Assembly: GCA_042091495.1 (NCBI GenBank)
Contig: JBELHJ010000005.1
Coordinates: 1-64,000, forward strand
Length of the DNA stretch: 64,000 bases
Reading direction: 5' to 3'
Source of the DNA: JBELHJ01 sp042091495
Lineage (GTDB): Bacteria; Bacteroidota; Bacteroidia; Flavobacteriales; Flavobacteriaceae
The notes beneath the pieces were generated by a model. That model saw only the letters and a list, made by a program, of their open reading frames with translations. It searched no databases and was not told where the DNA came from. The number at the start of each line of letters is the position of its first letter. Position 1 is the stretch's first letter. The translations under genes and the position numbers were made by a program. Of the stretch, positions 35,755 through 44,461 are shown one piece after another.

Positions 35755-36699
35755 TTAAAGTGCAGCATTTTTAAGTGGACTTATTATTTTAACGTCTTCA
35801 AATGTTATTGCTCCTCTAATAATTCCTGAAATTGATTGGTATAGTGCTTCAATAATATGAAGTTTCAGCTGATTGCTACTGTATATGAGACTAATTTCTC
35901 TTGAAGGTTTTGGAGCTTCAAATTCAAAAACATTAGTCTTGTATTGCTCATTCAAATCTAAGGTGTTTAAATAGGGTAGGAGCGTCATGCCTAATCCCTC
36001 ATTAGCTAATTTAATTAAGGTTTCAAAACTTCCGCTTTGCACTTTAAATTTTAAGTCCTTTTGAGAACGGTTATGACATAAATTAATGACGCTATCTCTA
36101 AAACAATGTCCGTCTTCAAGTAGAAGAATGTCGTTTAAATCAAGGTCTTCCATGGTTATTTTATTATTACCATGCAAATGATGCGCATTTGGTATATAAG
36201 CGACAAAAGGTTCAAAATAAATAACACGCTCTTTCAGAAGTTCGTTATCTAGAGGGGTTGCTGCAATGGCAGCATCTATTTCTCCTTTTTCTAAAGCAGT
36301 AATTACATCGTCTGTTGTTAATTCTTGAATTTGGAGCTTAACTTTCGGGTATTTTGAAGAAAAGTTTTTCAAAAACATGGGCAGTAGCGTTGGCATCACG
36401 GTTGGAATAATAGCCAACTTAAAATCACCTCCAATAAATCCCTTTTGTTGTTCAACTATATCTTGAATACGCTCAGATTCAATAACAATTTTTTTTGCCT
36501 GTGTAACAATTTTTTTTCCTACTTCGGTAAGCTGGAGTGGTTTTTGAGTTCGATCAAATATTTTAACACCCAATTCATCTTCTAGTTTTTGAACTTGAGT
36601 ACTCAAAGTGGGTTGGGTAACATGACAATAGTCAGCAGCTTTAGTAAAGTTTTTATATTCTGCTATTGCTAAAACGTAGTGAAGTTGGGTAATAGTCAT
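35755..36699 (-). CDS. oxyR: OxyR-type LysR regulator (peroxide sensor)
   Basis: This LysR-family activator of 314 residues controls the peroxide response. The helix-turn-helix lies at residues 16-40 (NFTKAADYCHVTQPTLSTQV). In the effector domain GHCFRDSVINLC contains Cys199 and Cys208, at the same numbering and spacing as the redox disulfide of E. coli OxyR, so peroxide sensing is strongly indicated. Its gene neighbours (a DUF4442 protein and a cyclophilin) are not obvious targets; catalase, peroxidase or Dps genes are presumably elsewhere. Confidence 0.93.
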   Translation of the reverse strand: MTITQLHYVLAIAEYKNFTKAADYCHVTQPTLSTQVQKLEDELGVKIFDRTQKPLQLTEVGKKIVTQAKKIVIESERIQDIVEQQKGFIGGDFKLAIIPTVMPTLLPMFLKNFSSKYPKVKLQIQELTTDDVITALEKGEIDAAIAATPLDNELLKERVIYFEPFVAYIPNAHHLHGNNKITMEDLDLNDILLLEDGHCFRDSVINLCHNRSQKDLKFKVQSGSFETLIKLANEGLGMTLLPYLNTLDLNEQYKTNVFEFEAPKPSREISLIYSSNQLKLHIIEALYQSISGIIRGAITFEDVKIISPLKNAAL

Positions 36700-36758
36700 T
36701 AATATAGGTTTTCTCTATTGTTATATGAAGTGTTTATAGTTTATAAAAATACCAATTG

Positions 36759-37484
36759 TTAAGGAATTATATACACTTTGTTCATATAAATGTTTACAAG
36801 CGGCCACTCTCCACTATCTGTTTCTTGTTCAGCAATTTTATCTACAACGTCCATTCCTTTTATCACTTTACCAAAAATGGTATAGTCTCCGTCTAAATGG
36901 TGGGCGCCATTTTTTTTCTGCACAATAAAAAACTGATACGGAGAAGCCATTTTGTGTGGATTTTCAACATCACTGCTAGGCATAGAAACTACACCTCGGT
37001 GATGTTTAAACCCTCTTTTGGTATCGTTAGGTAATAAATAACGACCTATTTTACTTCTTTTTTTTGTGATTTTAATATCATCACTATTACCACCTTGAAT
37101 TATAAAATTTGGAACCACTCTAAAGAATTGTGTATTATCAAAATAATTTAATTGCGTTAAGTAAATAAAATTAGCCCTGTGGTATTTGGTCTCGTTAAAC
37201 AAAAGTATATCAATATTACCAAATCGGGTTTCTATTCTTACTTTGTTATCATTATATTTTTGAGCATAATCAGCTAAAAAAAACATGGCATTTTCATTGG
37301 TTAAAAACACATTGTTTTCTGTATTTTTCTTTATACTATCATTGGCAACTACAACGGTTTTATTAACCTTAATCTCATTGTTTTCCGAATTGATTGTATC
37401 TTTAGTAATTGTTTTTGAATCATTGTTTCCTTTTTGGCATTGAAACATAAACAAACAAATTAGCCCAGTAATTTTAATATTCAT
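36759..37484 (-). CDS. Cyclophilin-type peptidyl-prolyl isomerase lipoprotein
   Basis: This protein speeds proline isomerisation during folding of envelope proteins. I start it at the ATG at 37484 rather than at an upstream in-frame start at 37535, because this gives a proper lipoprotein signal with LFMFQC (Cys16). A linker of about 60 residues follows, then the cyclophilin domain, with FFRVVPNFIIQGG, FKHHRGVVSMPS and HHLDGDYTIFGKV in the expected order. The length is 241 residues. Its start codon is only two bases from the divergent Nudix gene's start. Confidence 0.9.
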   Translation of the reverse strand: MNIKITGLICLFMFQCQKGNNDSKTITKDTINSENNEIKVNKTVVVANDSIKKNTENNVFLTNENAMFFLADYAQKYNDNKVRIETRFGNIDILLFNETKYHRANFIYLTQLNYFDNTQFFRVVPNFIIQGGNSDDIKITKKRSKIGRYLLPNDTKRGFKHHRGVVSMPSSDVENPHKMASPYQFFIVQKKNGAHHLDGDYTIFGKVIKGMDVVDKIAEQETDSGEWPLVNIYMNKVYIIP

Positions 37485-37486
37485 AG

Positions 37487-38128
37487 ATGAAATTTCAAGA
37501 ATTTTTAGAATTAGTTCCAAAATTAAAAAAAACAAAATTCGATGGTACGTTATCTCATTTAAAAATGATGCCCCCTAATCGTACGGCGCTTATAAAAATG
37601 GCTAAAGAAAAATATAGTTCTCATAAAAAAGCAGCTGTATTAGCTTTGTTTTATCCATGTGATACAGGTCGTGTTAATATAGCTTTAATTCTTCGAAAGA
37701 CCTACAAAGGCGTACATTCCAACCAAGTAGGTTTTCCGGGGGGGAAGTATGAAGATTCAGATGGTTCACTAGAGTATACGGCTTTAAGAGAAACCGAGGA
37801 AGAAGTAGGAGTAAGTATATCTAAAATTGATATGATTACTACATTAACTAAAGTTTATATTCCGCCAAGTAATTACATGGTTTATCCTTTTTTTGGATTT
37901 TGTAAAGACCATTTGAATTTTAAAATTCAAGAATCTGAGGTTGAAAAAATGATAGAAATACCATTAGATTTTTTACTAGATGATAAAACTGAAATTAAGT
38001 CGGAACAGCTAACAGCTACAAATAAAATTTTAACAGTGCCAGCTTTTAAATTGGGTGATTATCATGTTTGGGGTGCTACTGCAATGATACTTAGTGAATT
38101 AAAAGACTTGTGTAAAAATAACCTATAG
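37487..38128 (+). CDS. Nudix hydrolase, CoA pyrophosphatase type
   Basis: This 213-residue protein likely cleaves coenzyme A or its derivatives at the pyrophosphate bond. HSNQVGFPGGKYED (77-90) is the UPF0035-type motif that precedes the Nudix box in CoA hydrolases, and ALRETEEEVGV (99-109) supplies the metal-binding glutamates. As in E. coli NudL, an acidic residue other than the usual glutamate occurs in the early part of the box. It starts back-to-back with the cyclophilin gene and may be cotranscribed with the acyltransferase gene 42 bases downstream, although that gene has a promoter candidate of its own. Confidence 0.9.
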   Translation: MKFQEFLELVPKLKKTKFDGTLSHLKMMPPNRTALIKMAKEKYSSHKKAAVLALFYPCDTGRVNIALILRKTYKGVHSNQVGFPGGKYEDSDGSLEYTALRETEEEVGVSISKIDMITTLTKVYIPPSNYMVYPFFGFCKDHLNFKIQESEVEKMIEIPLDFLLDDKTEIKSEQLTATNKILTVPAFKLGDYHVWGATAMILSELKDLCKNNL

Positions 38129-38141
38129 TGCTAAGTTTTAT

Positions 38142-38149
38142 TAACTTTG
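38142..38149 (+). promoter_or_regulatory. Candidate -7 promoter element of the acyltransferase gene
   Basis: TAACTTTG fits TAnnTTTG and lies 21 bases before the start codon at 38171. No convincing -33 element is visible. Confidence 0.4.
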
Positions 38150-38170
38150 CAAACCGTTTAGAATTAGAAT

Positions 38171-38968
38171 ATGAAGCTATTTAAGCGAAATCCTTTTGGA
38201 CATATATTATTTATAAAAGTTTGGTTAATTAGAATACTCGGGGTGTTATCACACAGTAGATTTAGAGGATTCAATGAGTTACAAATCGAAGGTTCTGATG
38301 TATTAAGAAATTTACCAGATAAGCATGTATTATTTATCTCTAATCATCAAACCTACTTCGCAGATGTTGTGGCTATGTTCCATGTGTTTAATGCCAGTTT
38401 AAGTGGCAGAGAAAATACCATAAAAAATGTAGGTTACATATGGAAACCTAAACTAAACATGTATTACATCGCAGCTAAGGAGACCATGCAAGATGGTTTA
38501 TTGCCAAAAATTCTAGCCTATGTAGGATCTGTAAGTATAGAGCGCACATGGCGTTCAAAAGGAAAAGATGTTAATCGTCAAGTCAAAATGAGTGATATTT
38601 CAAATATTAAAAAGGCACTTGATGACGGTTGGGTAATCACTTTTCCACAAGGTACAACTACTCCATTTAAGCCAATTAGAAAAGGTACTGCCCACATAAT
38701 TAAACATTACAAACCACTAGTTGTACCAATAGTTATAGACGGTTTTAGGCGATCATTTGATAAAAAAGGTCTGCGTATTAAGAAGAAAAATATACTTCAA
38801 TCTATGGAAATTAAGGCTCCTCTTGAGATTGATTATGATAATGATTCCTTAGATCATATTGTAAGTAAAATAGAATTTGCTATAGAACAGCATGAGTCTT
38901 TTCTTAAAGTTATTTCAAAGGAAGATTTACAAGAGCAAGAAGCTTTGAATAGCCAAAGGCAATGGTAA
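38171..38968 (+). CDS. PlsC-type 1-acyl-glycerol-3-phosphate acyltransferase
   Basis: This membrane-associated acyltransferase of 265 residues probably makes phosphatidic acid for phospholipid synthesis, or acylates a related lipid. The catalytic block is SNHQTYFAD (His59, Asp65), with five rather than the standard four residues between His and Asp. FPQGTTTPF (158-166) replaces the usual FPEGTRS substrate-binding motif. A hydrophobic N-terminal segment (10-27) may contact the membrane. These variants suggest a divergent subfamily, and the acyl acceptor is not certain. Confidence 0.85.
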   Translation: MKLFKRNPFGHILFIKVWLIRILGVLSHSRFRGFNELQIEGSDVLRNLPDKHVLFISNHQTYFADVVAMFHVFNASLSGRENTIKNVGYIWKPKLNMYYIAAKETMQDGLLPKILAYVGSVSIERTWRSKGKDVNRQVKMSDISNIKKALDDGWVITFPQGTTTPFKPIRKGTAHIIKHYKPLVVPIVIDGFRRSFDKKGLRIKKKNILQSMEIKAPLEIDYDNDSLDHIVSKIEFAIEQHESFLKVISKEDLQEQEALNSQRQW

Positions 38969-38975
38969 TTAGTCC

Positions 38976-39599
38976 TTATTCTATAGCCTTCAATTCCTTA
39001 TAATTCTTATTTAGTTTTTTGATTAATAAACCATAGATAAGCTTATAAAATAACCAAACACAAACTAAGGATATAGCTATAACTAATCCAAGAACAAATA
39101 AAAACTTCAAGGTTTGTTGGTCATTATAATGGGTAAACATCTCAGATAACACAGGGTCATTATGAATCGCAACATAGAATCCGTAAATAAGACCAACAAA
39201 TAGCATTATTAAATTATAGGAGACGTAATATTTTATAATTTTTCTGGTGTTAAGAATGTTCTCCATCAGTGTTTTTATATTACTTGTTACACTAATCTTT
39301 TGGTATGAGCGGTATAACAATAAAATGAATAAAATAATGATGGCATAACTAACTATTGTGGCAACAAACATTAATGAATCATCACCAAATGTAGTTTCTA
39401 TTTTATTTTTGTATTCCTCACTGTAAAACCACTGAAGTGAGTTTATTCCAAGCCATAAAATGAGTTCCCCAACACTGATGTAAAATAGAAATTTTACAAT
39501 AGATGAAGATTTTTTATGTATCATTTTATAAAGGTCATCTTTAGAAAAATTTTGATGTCCTTTGTTCCAGTCTTTTTTTAATAAATCCAGTTTATCCAT
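38976..39599 (-). CDS. Four-helix membrane protein, possible sigma-factor partner
   Basis: I do not recognise a named family. The 207-residue protein has a short charged N-terminus (residues 1-32) and four hydrophobic helices near 35-57, 76-97, 120-142 and 162-190. It is encoded three bases downstream of an ECF sigma factor and must be cotranscribed with it. The N-terminal pattern DLLKKDWNKG is common at the start of Bacteroidota proteins encoded beside ECF sigma factors. A role as a non-canonical anti-sigma factor is plausible but inferred only from position. Confidence 0.7.
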   Translation of the reverse strand: MDKLDLLKKDWNKGHQNFSKDDLYKMIHKKSSSIVKFLFYISVGELILWLGINSLQWFYSEEYKNKIETTFGDDSLMFVATIVSYAIIILFILLLYRSYQKISVTSNIKTLMENILNTRKIIKYYVSYNLIMLFVGLIYGFYVAIHNDPVLSEMFTHYNDQQTLKFLFVLGLVIAISLVCVWLFYKLIYGLLIKKLNKNYKELKAIE

Positions 39600-39602
39600 G
39601 AG

Positions 39603-40097
39603 CTATGGGTTTAAAATGGTTCTTAATTTTGTTTTTACTCGATTCATTTTTACTCTAGCATTCACCTCGGTAATACCCATGGTATCACTAATTTCTTTAT
39701 ATGATTTATCTTCTAAATACAAAAACACAAGTGCCTTTTCAATATCATTTAGAGCTCTAATAGCTATATACATCTCTTTGAGTTGTTGCTCTTCAGTGTC
39801 ATCATATTCACTTGCTTGAATTTTGAATTGAACGGTATCAAATTCCTGAGTTTGAATAGAGCGTTTAGATTTTCTATATAATGTAATAGCGGTATTTAAA
39901 GCCACTCTGTACATCCAGGTACTGAATTTTGAATCGCCTCTGAAGTTTTTATACGATTTCCATAGTTGGATGGTAATCTCTTGAAATAAGTCGTTATGCG
40001 CATCCACATCATGGGTGTATAACCGACAAACTTTATGAATCAAGTTTTGATTAGTTTCCAGCTGCTCAACAAATTGTTCCTCTAAATGTTTATCCAA
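39603..40097 (-). CDS. ECF-type RNA polymerase sigma factor
   Basis: This group 4 sigma-70 factor has 164 residues. Region 2 contains DLFQEITIQLWKSY and the -10-binding segment SKFSTWMYRVALNTA. Region 4 has DIEKALVFLYLEDKSYKEI followed by the helix-turn-helix near 130-155. It is cotranscribed with a four-helix membrane protein three bases downstream, which may sequester it. The regulon and signal are unknown. Confidence 0.92.
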   Translation of the reverse strand: MDKHLEEQFVEQLETNQNLIHKVCRLYTHDVDAHNDLFQEITIQLWKSYKNFRGDSKFSTWMYRVALNTAITLYRKSKRSIQTQEFDTVQFKIQASEYDDTEEQQLKEMYIAIRALNDIEKALVFLYLEDKSYKEISDTMGITEVNARVKMNRVKTKLRTILNP

Positions 40098-40156
40098 TTC
40101 AATTTTAGTTCTTATCAGTTAGTAGTATAGTTGAAGGAGATGTTACAAAAAAGAAG

Positions 40157-40714
40157 CTAATTTTTCCATTTAATATTACAGCCAATACTAGGGTATTGAA
40201 TTTCAGAAACTTTTTGGTCTTTTAATGTGGCATCTATAGCATTTCTGAGATTTTTTCCATTTAGCGGTTTATTATTTTCTGGACGAGAACTGTCTAATTG
40301 ACCCCGATATACCAATTCTAAATCACTATTAAAAAGGTAAAAATCAGGTGTGCATGCCGCATCATAGCTTTTAGCAACCTTTTGGTCGCTATCATAGAGG
40401 TATGGAAATATGTAGTCTTCTTGAGCTGCAACCTGTTGCATTAGTTCAGGCCGGTCTTGAGGATAGTTGTCTGTATCGTTACTGGAAATAGCAATACAAT
40501 TAACCCCTTGGTTGACATAGTCTTTAGCTAATTTTGTAATTTCAGGATTGACATGAATCACAAAAGGGCAATGATTACAGATAAACATAATTACAGTTGC
40601 TTTTTCACCTTTAAGGCTGTTCAGACTTTTTAAAATATTATCTTTAGTGTCAATCAGTTCAAAATGGGGTGCTTTTGTCCCCAAAGGAATCATATTAGAT
40701 GGAGTTCTAGCCAT
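40157..40714 (-). CDS. Redoxin/thioredoxin-fold protein
   Basis: This AhpC/TSA-like thioredoxin-fold protein of 185 residues has Cys46-x-x-Cys49 (CNHC) followed by Pro, in the usual place after the first long strand. It lacks a signal peptide, so it probably acts in the cytoplasm. Members of this group are annotated as thioredoxin family proteins or peroxiredoxin-like; the physiological partner is unknown. The start codon lies nine bases from the divergent csaA start, so promoters must extend into the neighbour's coding region. Confidence 0.85.
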   Translation of the reverse strand: MARTPSNMIPLGTKAPHFELIDTKDNILKSLNSLKGEKATVIMFICNHCPFVIHVNPEITKLAKDYVNQGVNCIAISSNDTDNYPQDRPELMQQVAAQEDYIFPYLYDSDQKVAKSYDAACTPDFYLFNSDLELVYRGQLDSSRPENNKPLNGKNLRNAIDATLKDQKVSEIQYPSIGCNIKWKN

Positions 40715-40723
40715 ATTTTTTTT

Positions 40724-41059
40724 ATGAAATCATTAATTACTTTTGAAACATTTTCAAAATTAGATCTACGAGTAGGGACTATTGTCAAAGTCAATGACTT
40801 TCCTGAAGCTCGAAAACCTGCCTACAAGATAGTAATAGATTTTGGGATGTTGGGTCAAAAAAAATCAACAGCTCAAATTACAGCTCTCTACAATAAAAAT
40901 TCATTATTGGGTAAGCAAATTATTGCAGTGGTGAATTTCAATCCTAAACAAGTCGCTAATACTATAAGTGAATGTTTGATATTGGGTTTCGAGACCGAAA
41001 AAGGTGTTGTTCTACTGCAACCAGAATCGTCTGCCGTGAATGGCATGCCTGTAAAATAA
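40724..41059 (+). CDS. csaA: CsaA-type tRNA-binding/chaperone protein
   Basis: This 111-residue OB-fold protein belongs to the tRNA-binding domain family, whose Bacillus member CsaA has export-related chaperone activity. KLDLRVGTIVKV (residues 12-23), the central KSTAQITALY and the C-terminal VNGMPVK are diagnostic. I use the ATG at 40724 because the family begins shortly before this block; the in-frame extension to 40664 lies inside the divergent redoxin gene. A clear terminator follows. Confidence 0.9.
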   Translation: MKSLITFETFSKLDLRVGTIVKVNDFPEARKPAYKIVIDFGMLGQKKSTAQITALYNKNSLLGKQIIAVVNFNPKQVANTISECLILGFETEKGVVLLQPESSAVNGMPVK

Positions 41060-41084
41060 AAAAGCCACCAATAAGGTGGCTTTT
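41060..41084. terminator. Intrinsic terminator between csaA and the DUF3276 gene
   Basis: GCCACC / GGTGGC (41064-41080, 5-base loop) is flanked by A-rich and T4 tracts and lies between convergent genes. Confidence 0.82.
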
Positions 41085-41102
41085 AAATTAAATATTATTG
41101 CA

Positions 41103-41477
41103 TTAAATATCGTCAAAGCTTACGTCAGTAAAACTATCAGAAGAAGAATCTTCATTACTATTGGTATTATAGTCTTCTTTTTTATAATCTTTTTGGTGTC
41201 TTTCACTTATTACTTCATCACCCTTTTCATCTATAATGTATGAGGTCATTTCATTCAGAATTTCACTAAACTCAGAGAAGTCTTCTTTGTATAAATAGAT
41301 TTTATGTTTTTTATAGTGAAATGAACCGTCATCGTTTGTAAACTTTTTACTTTCAGTAATAGTTAAGTAATAATCACCAGCTTTAGTAGCTCTTACATCA
41401 AAAAAATAAGTTCGTCTTCCAGCTCTTAAAACTTTAGAAAAAATTTCTTCTCTCTCTAGTAATCCTTTATCATCCAT
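41103..41477 (-). CDS. DUF3276 (PUR-alpha-like) nucleic-acid-binding protein
   Basis: This 124-residue protein has the Bacteroidota DUF3276/PUR fold. EEIFSKVLRAGRRTYFFDVR near residues 9-28 is the hallmark, followed by DYYLTITESKK. The C-terminal third is acidic and Ser/Asp-rich, probably disordered. I chose the ATG at 41477 because family members start a few residues before this block; an in-frame TTG at 41510 is less likely. PUR-type proteins bind single-stranded nucleic acid; the cellular role here is unknown. Confidence 0.87.
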   Translation of the reverse strand: MDDKGLLEREEIFSKVLRAGRRTYFFDVRATKAGDYYLTITESKKFTNDDGSFHYKKHKIYLYKEDFSEFSEILNEMTSYIIDEKGDEVISERHQKDYKKEDYNTNSNEDSSSDSFTDVSFDDI

Positions 41478-41542
41478 AGATTCTGTGATTTTTAAAATTA
41501 ATTTAGTCAAAAATCAAAAAAAAAAATTGAGAAACCAACAAA

Positions 41543-43300
41543 TTAAGATATTTCTTTTTGAGTTATTTGCGAATTATACAACTCAGTGTAGTAACCGTCT
41601 TGCTTGTAGAGTGATTTATGGGTTCCTATTTCAGCTGTTTTTCCATGATCTAAAACTAAAATAATGTCCGCATTTTTTGCAAATGATACTCTGTGACCTA
41701 CTATTATGGTAGTTTTATCCTCTGATAAATTTTCCAAATTCCCAAGAATAATTTCTTCTGTTTCGGTATCTACTGCAGATAAACAATCATCAAGTAATAA
41801 CATTTTTGGGTTGCCAATAACTGCTCTCGCAATAGACACACGTTGTTTTTGTCCACCAGATAAAGTAATCCCACGCTCACCCAACACCGTATCGTAAGCT
41901 GCTTTGAATTTTTCTATATTCTTATGGACATCTGCCATTTTACTGGCTTGTATTACATCCTCTAAAGTACCATCGTGTTTTCCGAATAGTATATTGTTTT
42001 TAATGCTTTCGGAGAATAAAAATGGATCCTGAGGCACAAATCCCATTTGAGATCTCAGTGCATTAAGATTAATCGTAGTAATAGGTTGATCATCTATAAG
42101 GATTTCACCACTATCGGTATCATAGAGTCTACAAATAAGCTCAAGAAGCGTAGATTTTCCGGAACCTGTTTTACCTAGAACCGCCAAAGTCTCTCCCGGA
42201 TTTAGGGTGAAACTAACATTATCTAGAGCCTTAATACCTGTTTCCGGGTAGGTAAATGAGACGTTTCTAAACTCAATTTTTCCCGTTAATTTAAATGGAG
42301 TCTCTGACGGGTTACTTATTTCAGGTATCCTATTCAAAAATTCATTAATACGATTTTGAGAAGCTTCGGCTTGTTGCACAATAGAGGTTACCCATCCTAC
42401 AGTTGCTACGGGCCAGGTTAACATATTAACATAGATTAAAAAAGCAGCGATGGTTCCTATATCTTCGATTTCTCCGTTGATGTATTGTACTCCTCCTACA
42501 TAAGTCACAATGATATTGCTGCATCCAATGAGTAAAATCATGGAAGGAAAAAACAAGGCTTGTACTTTAGATAAATTAATTTGTTTCTCCCGACTGTCAT
42601 CAGAGAGCTTTTGAAAAGCACTATGCTTTTTACCTTCTACTACATAGGATTTAATTACAGAAATCCCTGAAAATGTCTCTTGTGAAAAGGTGGAGAGTTT
42701 CGATAAGTATTCCTGAACAATCTTACTTTTAAGATTAATTGTTTTACTTATATTATAAATAATAATGGAAAGTATAGGTAATGGTATTATTGTATATAAT
42801 GTAAGCTTTGGAGCGGCATTCCACATGTAAATTAAAGCGACTATAAATAAAGTCACAGTGTTAATGGTATACATTAACGCTGGTCCTGCATAACTTCTAA
42901 CTTGAGAAACGTCTTCAGTAATTCTATTAAGTAAATCACCGGTGCGATTGGATTTATAGAAACGTAAACTTAATTTTTGATAATGACTGTAGATATCATT
43001 CTTCAAATCGTATTCTATGAGGCGTGAAACATTGATGATGGTTTGACGCATTAAAAAGGTCAGTAAGCCCGATAAACAAGCTGCCCCAACAAGCATTAAG
43101 ATACTCCAGGTAAGCTGGTCTCTAAAAACAGGATCTGTAATCGAATTATCCAAGCGGTTTGAGATAATTGTAATAGCTTCTCCTATGAGTTTTGGTGTAA
43201 ATAAGGCAAAAATTTTAGCACCAATGGTTATCAAAACACCAACAATCAGTCTTAGACGGTATTTGTAAAAATATGTATTTAGGTGTTTAAGGGCTTTCAT
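41543..43300 (-). CDS. ABC exporter, fused membrane and ATPase domains
   Basis: This half-transporter of 585 residues likely works as a homodimer or heterodimer. Six membrane helices span about residues 15-305. The nucleotide-binding domain has Walker A GKTGSGKST (near 373), the signature LSGGQKQR (near 477) and Walker B MLLLDD (near 498). It resembles MdlB/BmrA-type multidrug or lipid exporters. The substrate cannot be inferred. It is divergent from nusB, an arrangement I recall as common in flavobacteria. Confidence 0.93.
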   Translation of the reverse strand: MKALKHLNTYFYKYRLRLIVGVLITIGAKIFALFTPKLIGEAITIISNRLDNSITDPVFRDQLTWSILMLVGAACLSGLLTFLMRQTIINVSRLIEYDLKNDIYSHYQKLSLRFYKSNRTGDLLNRITEDVSQVRSYAGPALMYTINTVTLFIVALIYMWNAAPKLTLYTIIPLPILSIIIYNISKTINLKSKIVQEYLSKLSTFSQETFSGISVIKSYVVEGKKHSAFQKLSDDSREKQINLSKVQALFFPSMILLIGCSNIIVTYVGGVQYINGEIEDIGTIAAFLIYVNMLTWPVATVGWVTSIVQQAEASQNRINEFLNRIPEISNPSETPFKLTGKIEFRNVSFTYPETGIKALDNVSFTLNPGETLAVLGKTGSGKSTLLELICRLYDTDSGEILIDDQPITTINLNALRSQMGFVPQDPFLFSESIKNNILFGKHDGTLEDVIQASKMADVHKNIEKFKAAYDTVLGERGITLSGGQKQRVSIARAVIGNPKMLLLDDCLSAVDTETEEIILGNLENLSEDKTTIIVGHRVSFAKNADIILVLDHGKTAEIGTHKSLYKQDGYYTELYNSQITQKEIS

Positions 43301-43420
43301 TTAAAGTTAAGGTATATTGAGCTTTATAAACGTTTTTATCAAGATGCTAAGATAATAATGTGAAACAAACATCACTATCATTTAAATTCATTTTTATCTT
43401 TCGTTTTCTTGAAAATAGAT

Positions 43421-43428
43421 TAATTTTG
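43421..43428 (+). promoter_or_regulatory. Candidate -7 promoter element of nusB
   Basis: TAATTTTG fits TAnnTTTG and lies 24 bases before the nusB start codon at 43453. The -33 partner is not clear. Confidence 0.45.
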
Positions 43429-43452
43429 TAGCTTTAAAAAAAGTTCTTTATC

Positions 43453-44397
43453 ATGTTAAATAGAAGGCACATTCGTATTAAAGTTATGCAATCCTTATAC
43501 AGTCTCAAAGGCGCTGAAGATGCAAATGTTGTAAAAGAAGAAAAATTTTTACGAAAAAGTCTCGATAATCTTTTTGAATTGTATTTATACAACCTCTCTT
43601 TGATTCAAGAAGTCTACAAAAAGTCACAAGAACTCATAGCTAAGAGTAAGACCAAGTTACTGCCCACACAAGCTGATATTAATCCCAATGCTAAATTTGT
43701 AAATAACCAAGCGCTTTTAAAAATTGTAAATAACCCCAAGCTAAATGTAACTTTAGAAGACCGTAAACTCAATCCTTGGTATTTGGATTTTGACTATGTG
43801 GATCTTATTCACAAGGCAATGATTGAAAGTGATTTTTATAAGGAATACATGAATAGCACAAACCAATCTTTTGAGGAGGATAAACAATTTTTAGTGGACT
43901 TATTCACTAAGGTTATAGCACCAAATGAAAAGTTATATGATTATTTTGAGGATAAATGTCTGACTTGGGTAGATGATTTGCCTTTGGTAAATACGTTCAT
44001 CTTAAAGAAGCTTAATAAGCTCAGTACAGCCACAGAACCTAACGCATTTGTTCCTAAATTATATAGAGATCAAGAGGATGAAGCTTTTGGTGGGGATTTA
44101 TTTAAAAAGACCTTACTCAATTCCAGTAAGCTTCAAGACGAGGTAGTTGCTAAAACTACCAATTGGGATAAAGAACGGATTGCTGAGCTTGATGGTGTTT
44201 TACTGCAAATGGCGGTTTGTGAATTTCAAAAGTTTCCTTCCATCCCGGTTAAAGTAACTATAAACGAGTACCTTGAAATTGCTAAAGAATATTCAACTCC
44301 AAAGAGTAGTATTTTTATTAATGGTATTCTTGATAAAATTGTCAAAGAATATAAAGCCAACAATAATTTAAACAAAACAGGTCGTGGACTTATGTAA
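43453..44397 (+). CDS. nusB: Transcription antitermination factor NusB, extended form
   Basis: NusB binds boxA RNA with ribosomal protein S10 in rRNA antitermination. The protein begins with NRRHIRIKVMQSLYSL, the usual NusB start, and the C-terminal part (about 205-305) holds the all-helical core with LDGVLLQMAVCEF and VTINEYLEIAKEYSTPKS. At 314 residues it is about twice the size of enterobacterial NusB, because a long middle section is inserted, as is normal in Bacteroidota. It heads a small operon with a DUF1573 lipoprotein and yajC. Confidence 0.94.
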   Translation: MLNRRHIRIKVMQSLYSLKGAEDANVVKEEKFLRKSLDNLFELYLYNLSLIQEVYKKSQELIAKSKTKLLPTQADINPNAKFVNNQALLKIVNNPKLNVTLEDRKLNPWYLDFDYVDLIHKAMIESDFYKEYMNSTNQSFEEDKQFLVDLFTKVIAPNEKLYDYFEDKCLTWVDDLPLVNTFILKKLNKLSTATEPNAFVPKLYRDQEDEAFGGDLFKKTLLNSSKLQDEVVAKTTNWDKERIAELDGVLLQMAVCEFQKFPSIPVKVTINEYLEIAKEYSTPKSSIFINGILDKIVKEYKANNNLNKTGRGLM

Positions 44398-44461
44398 ATA
44401 ATATGTTTGCTTAAGATTTTATTATTATTTTAGACCCATAATTATTAATCAATATACCAAT

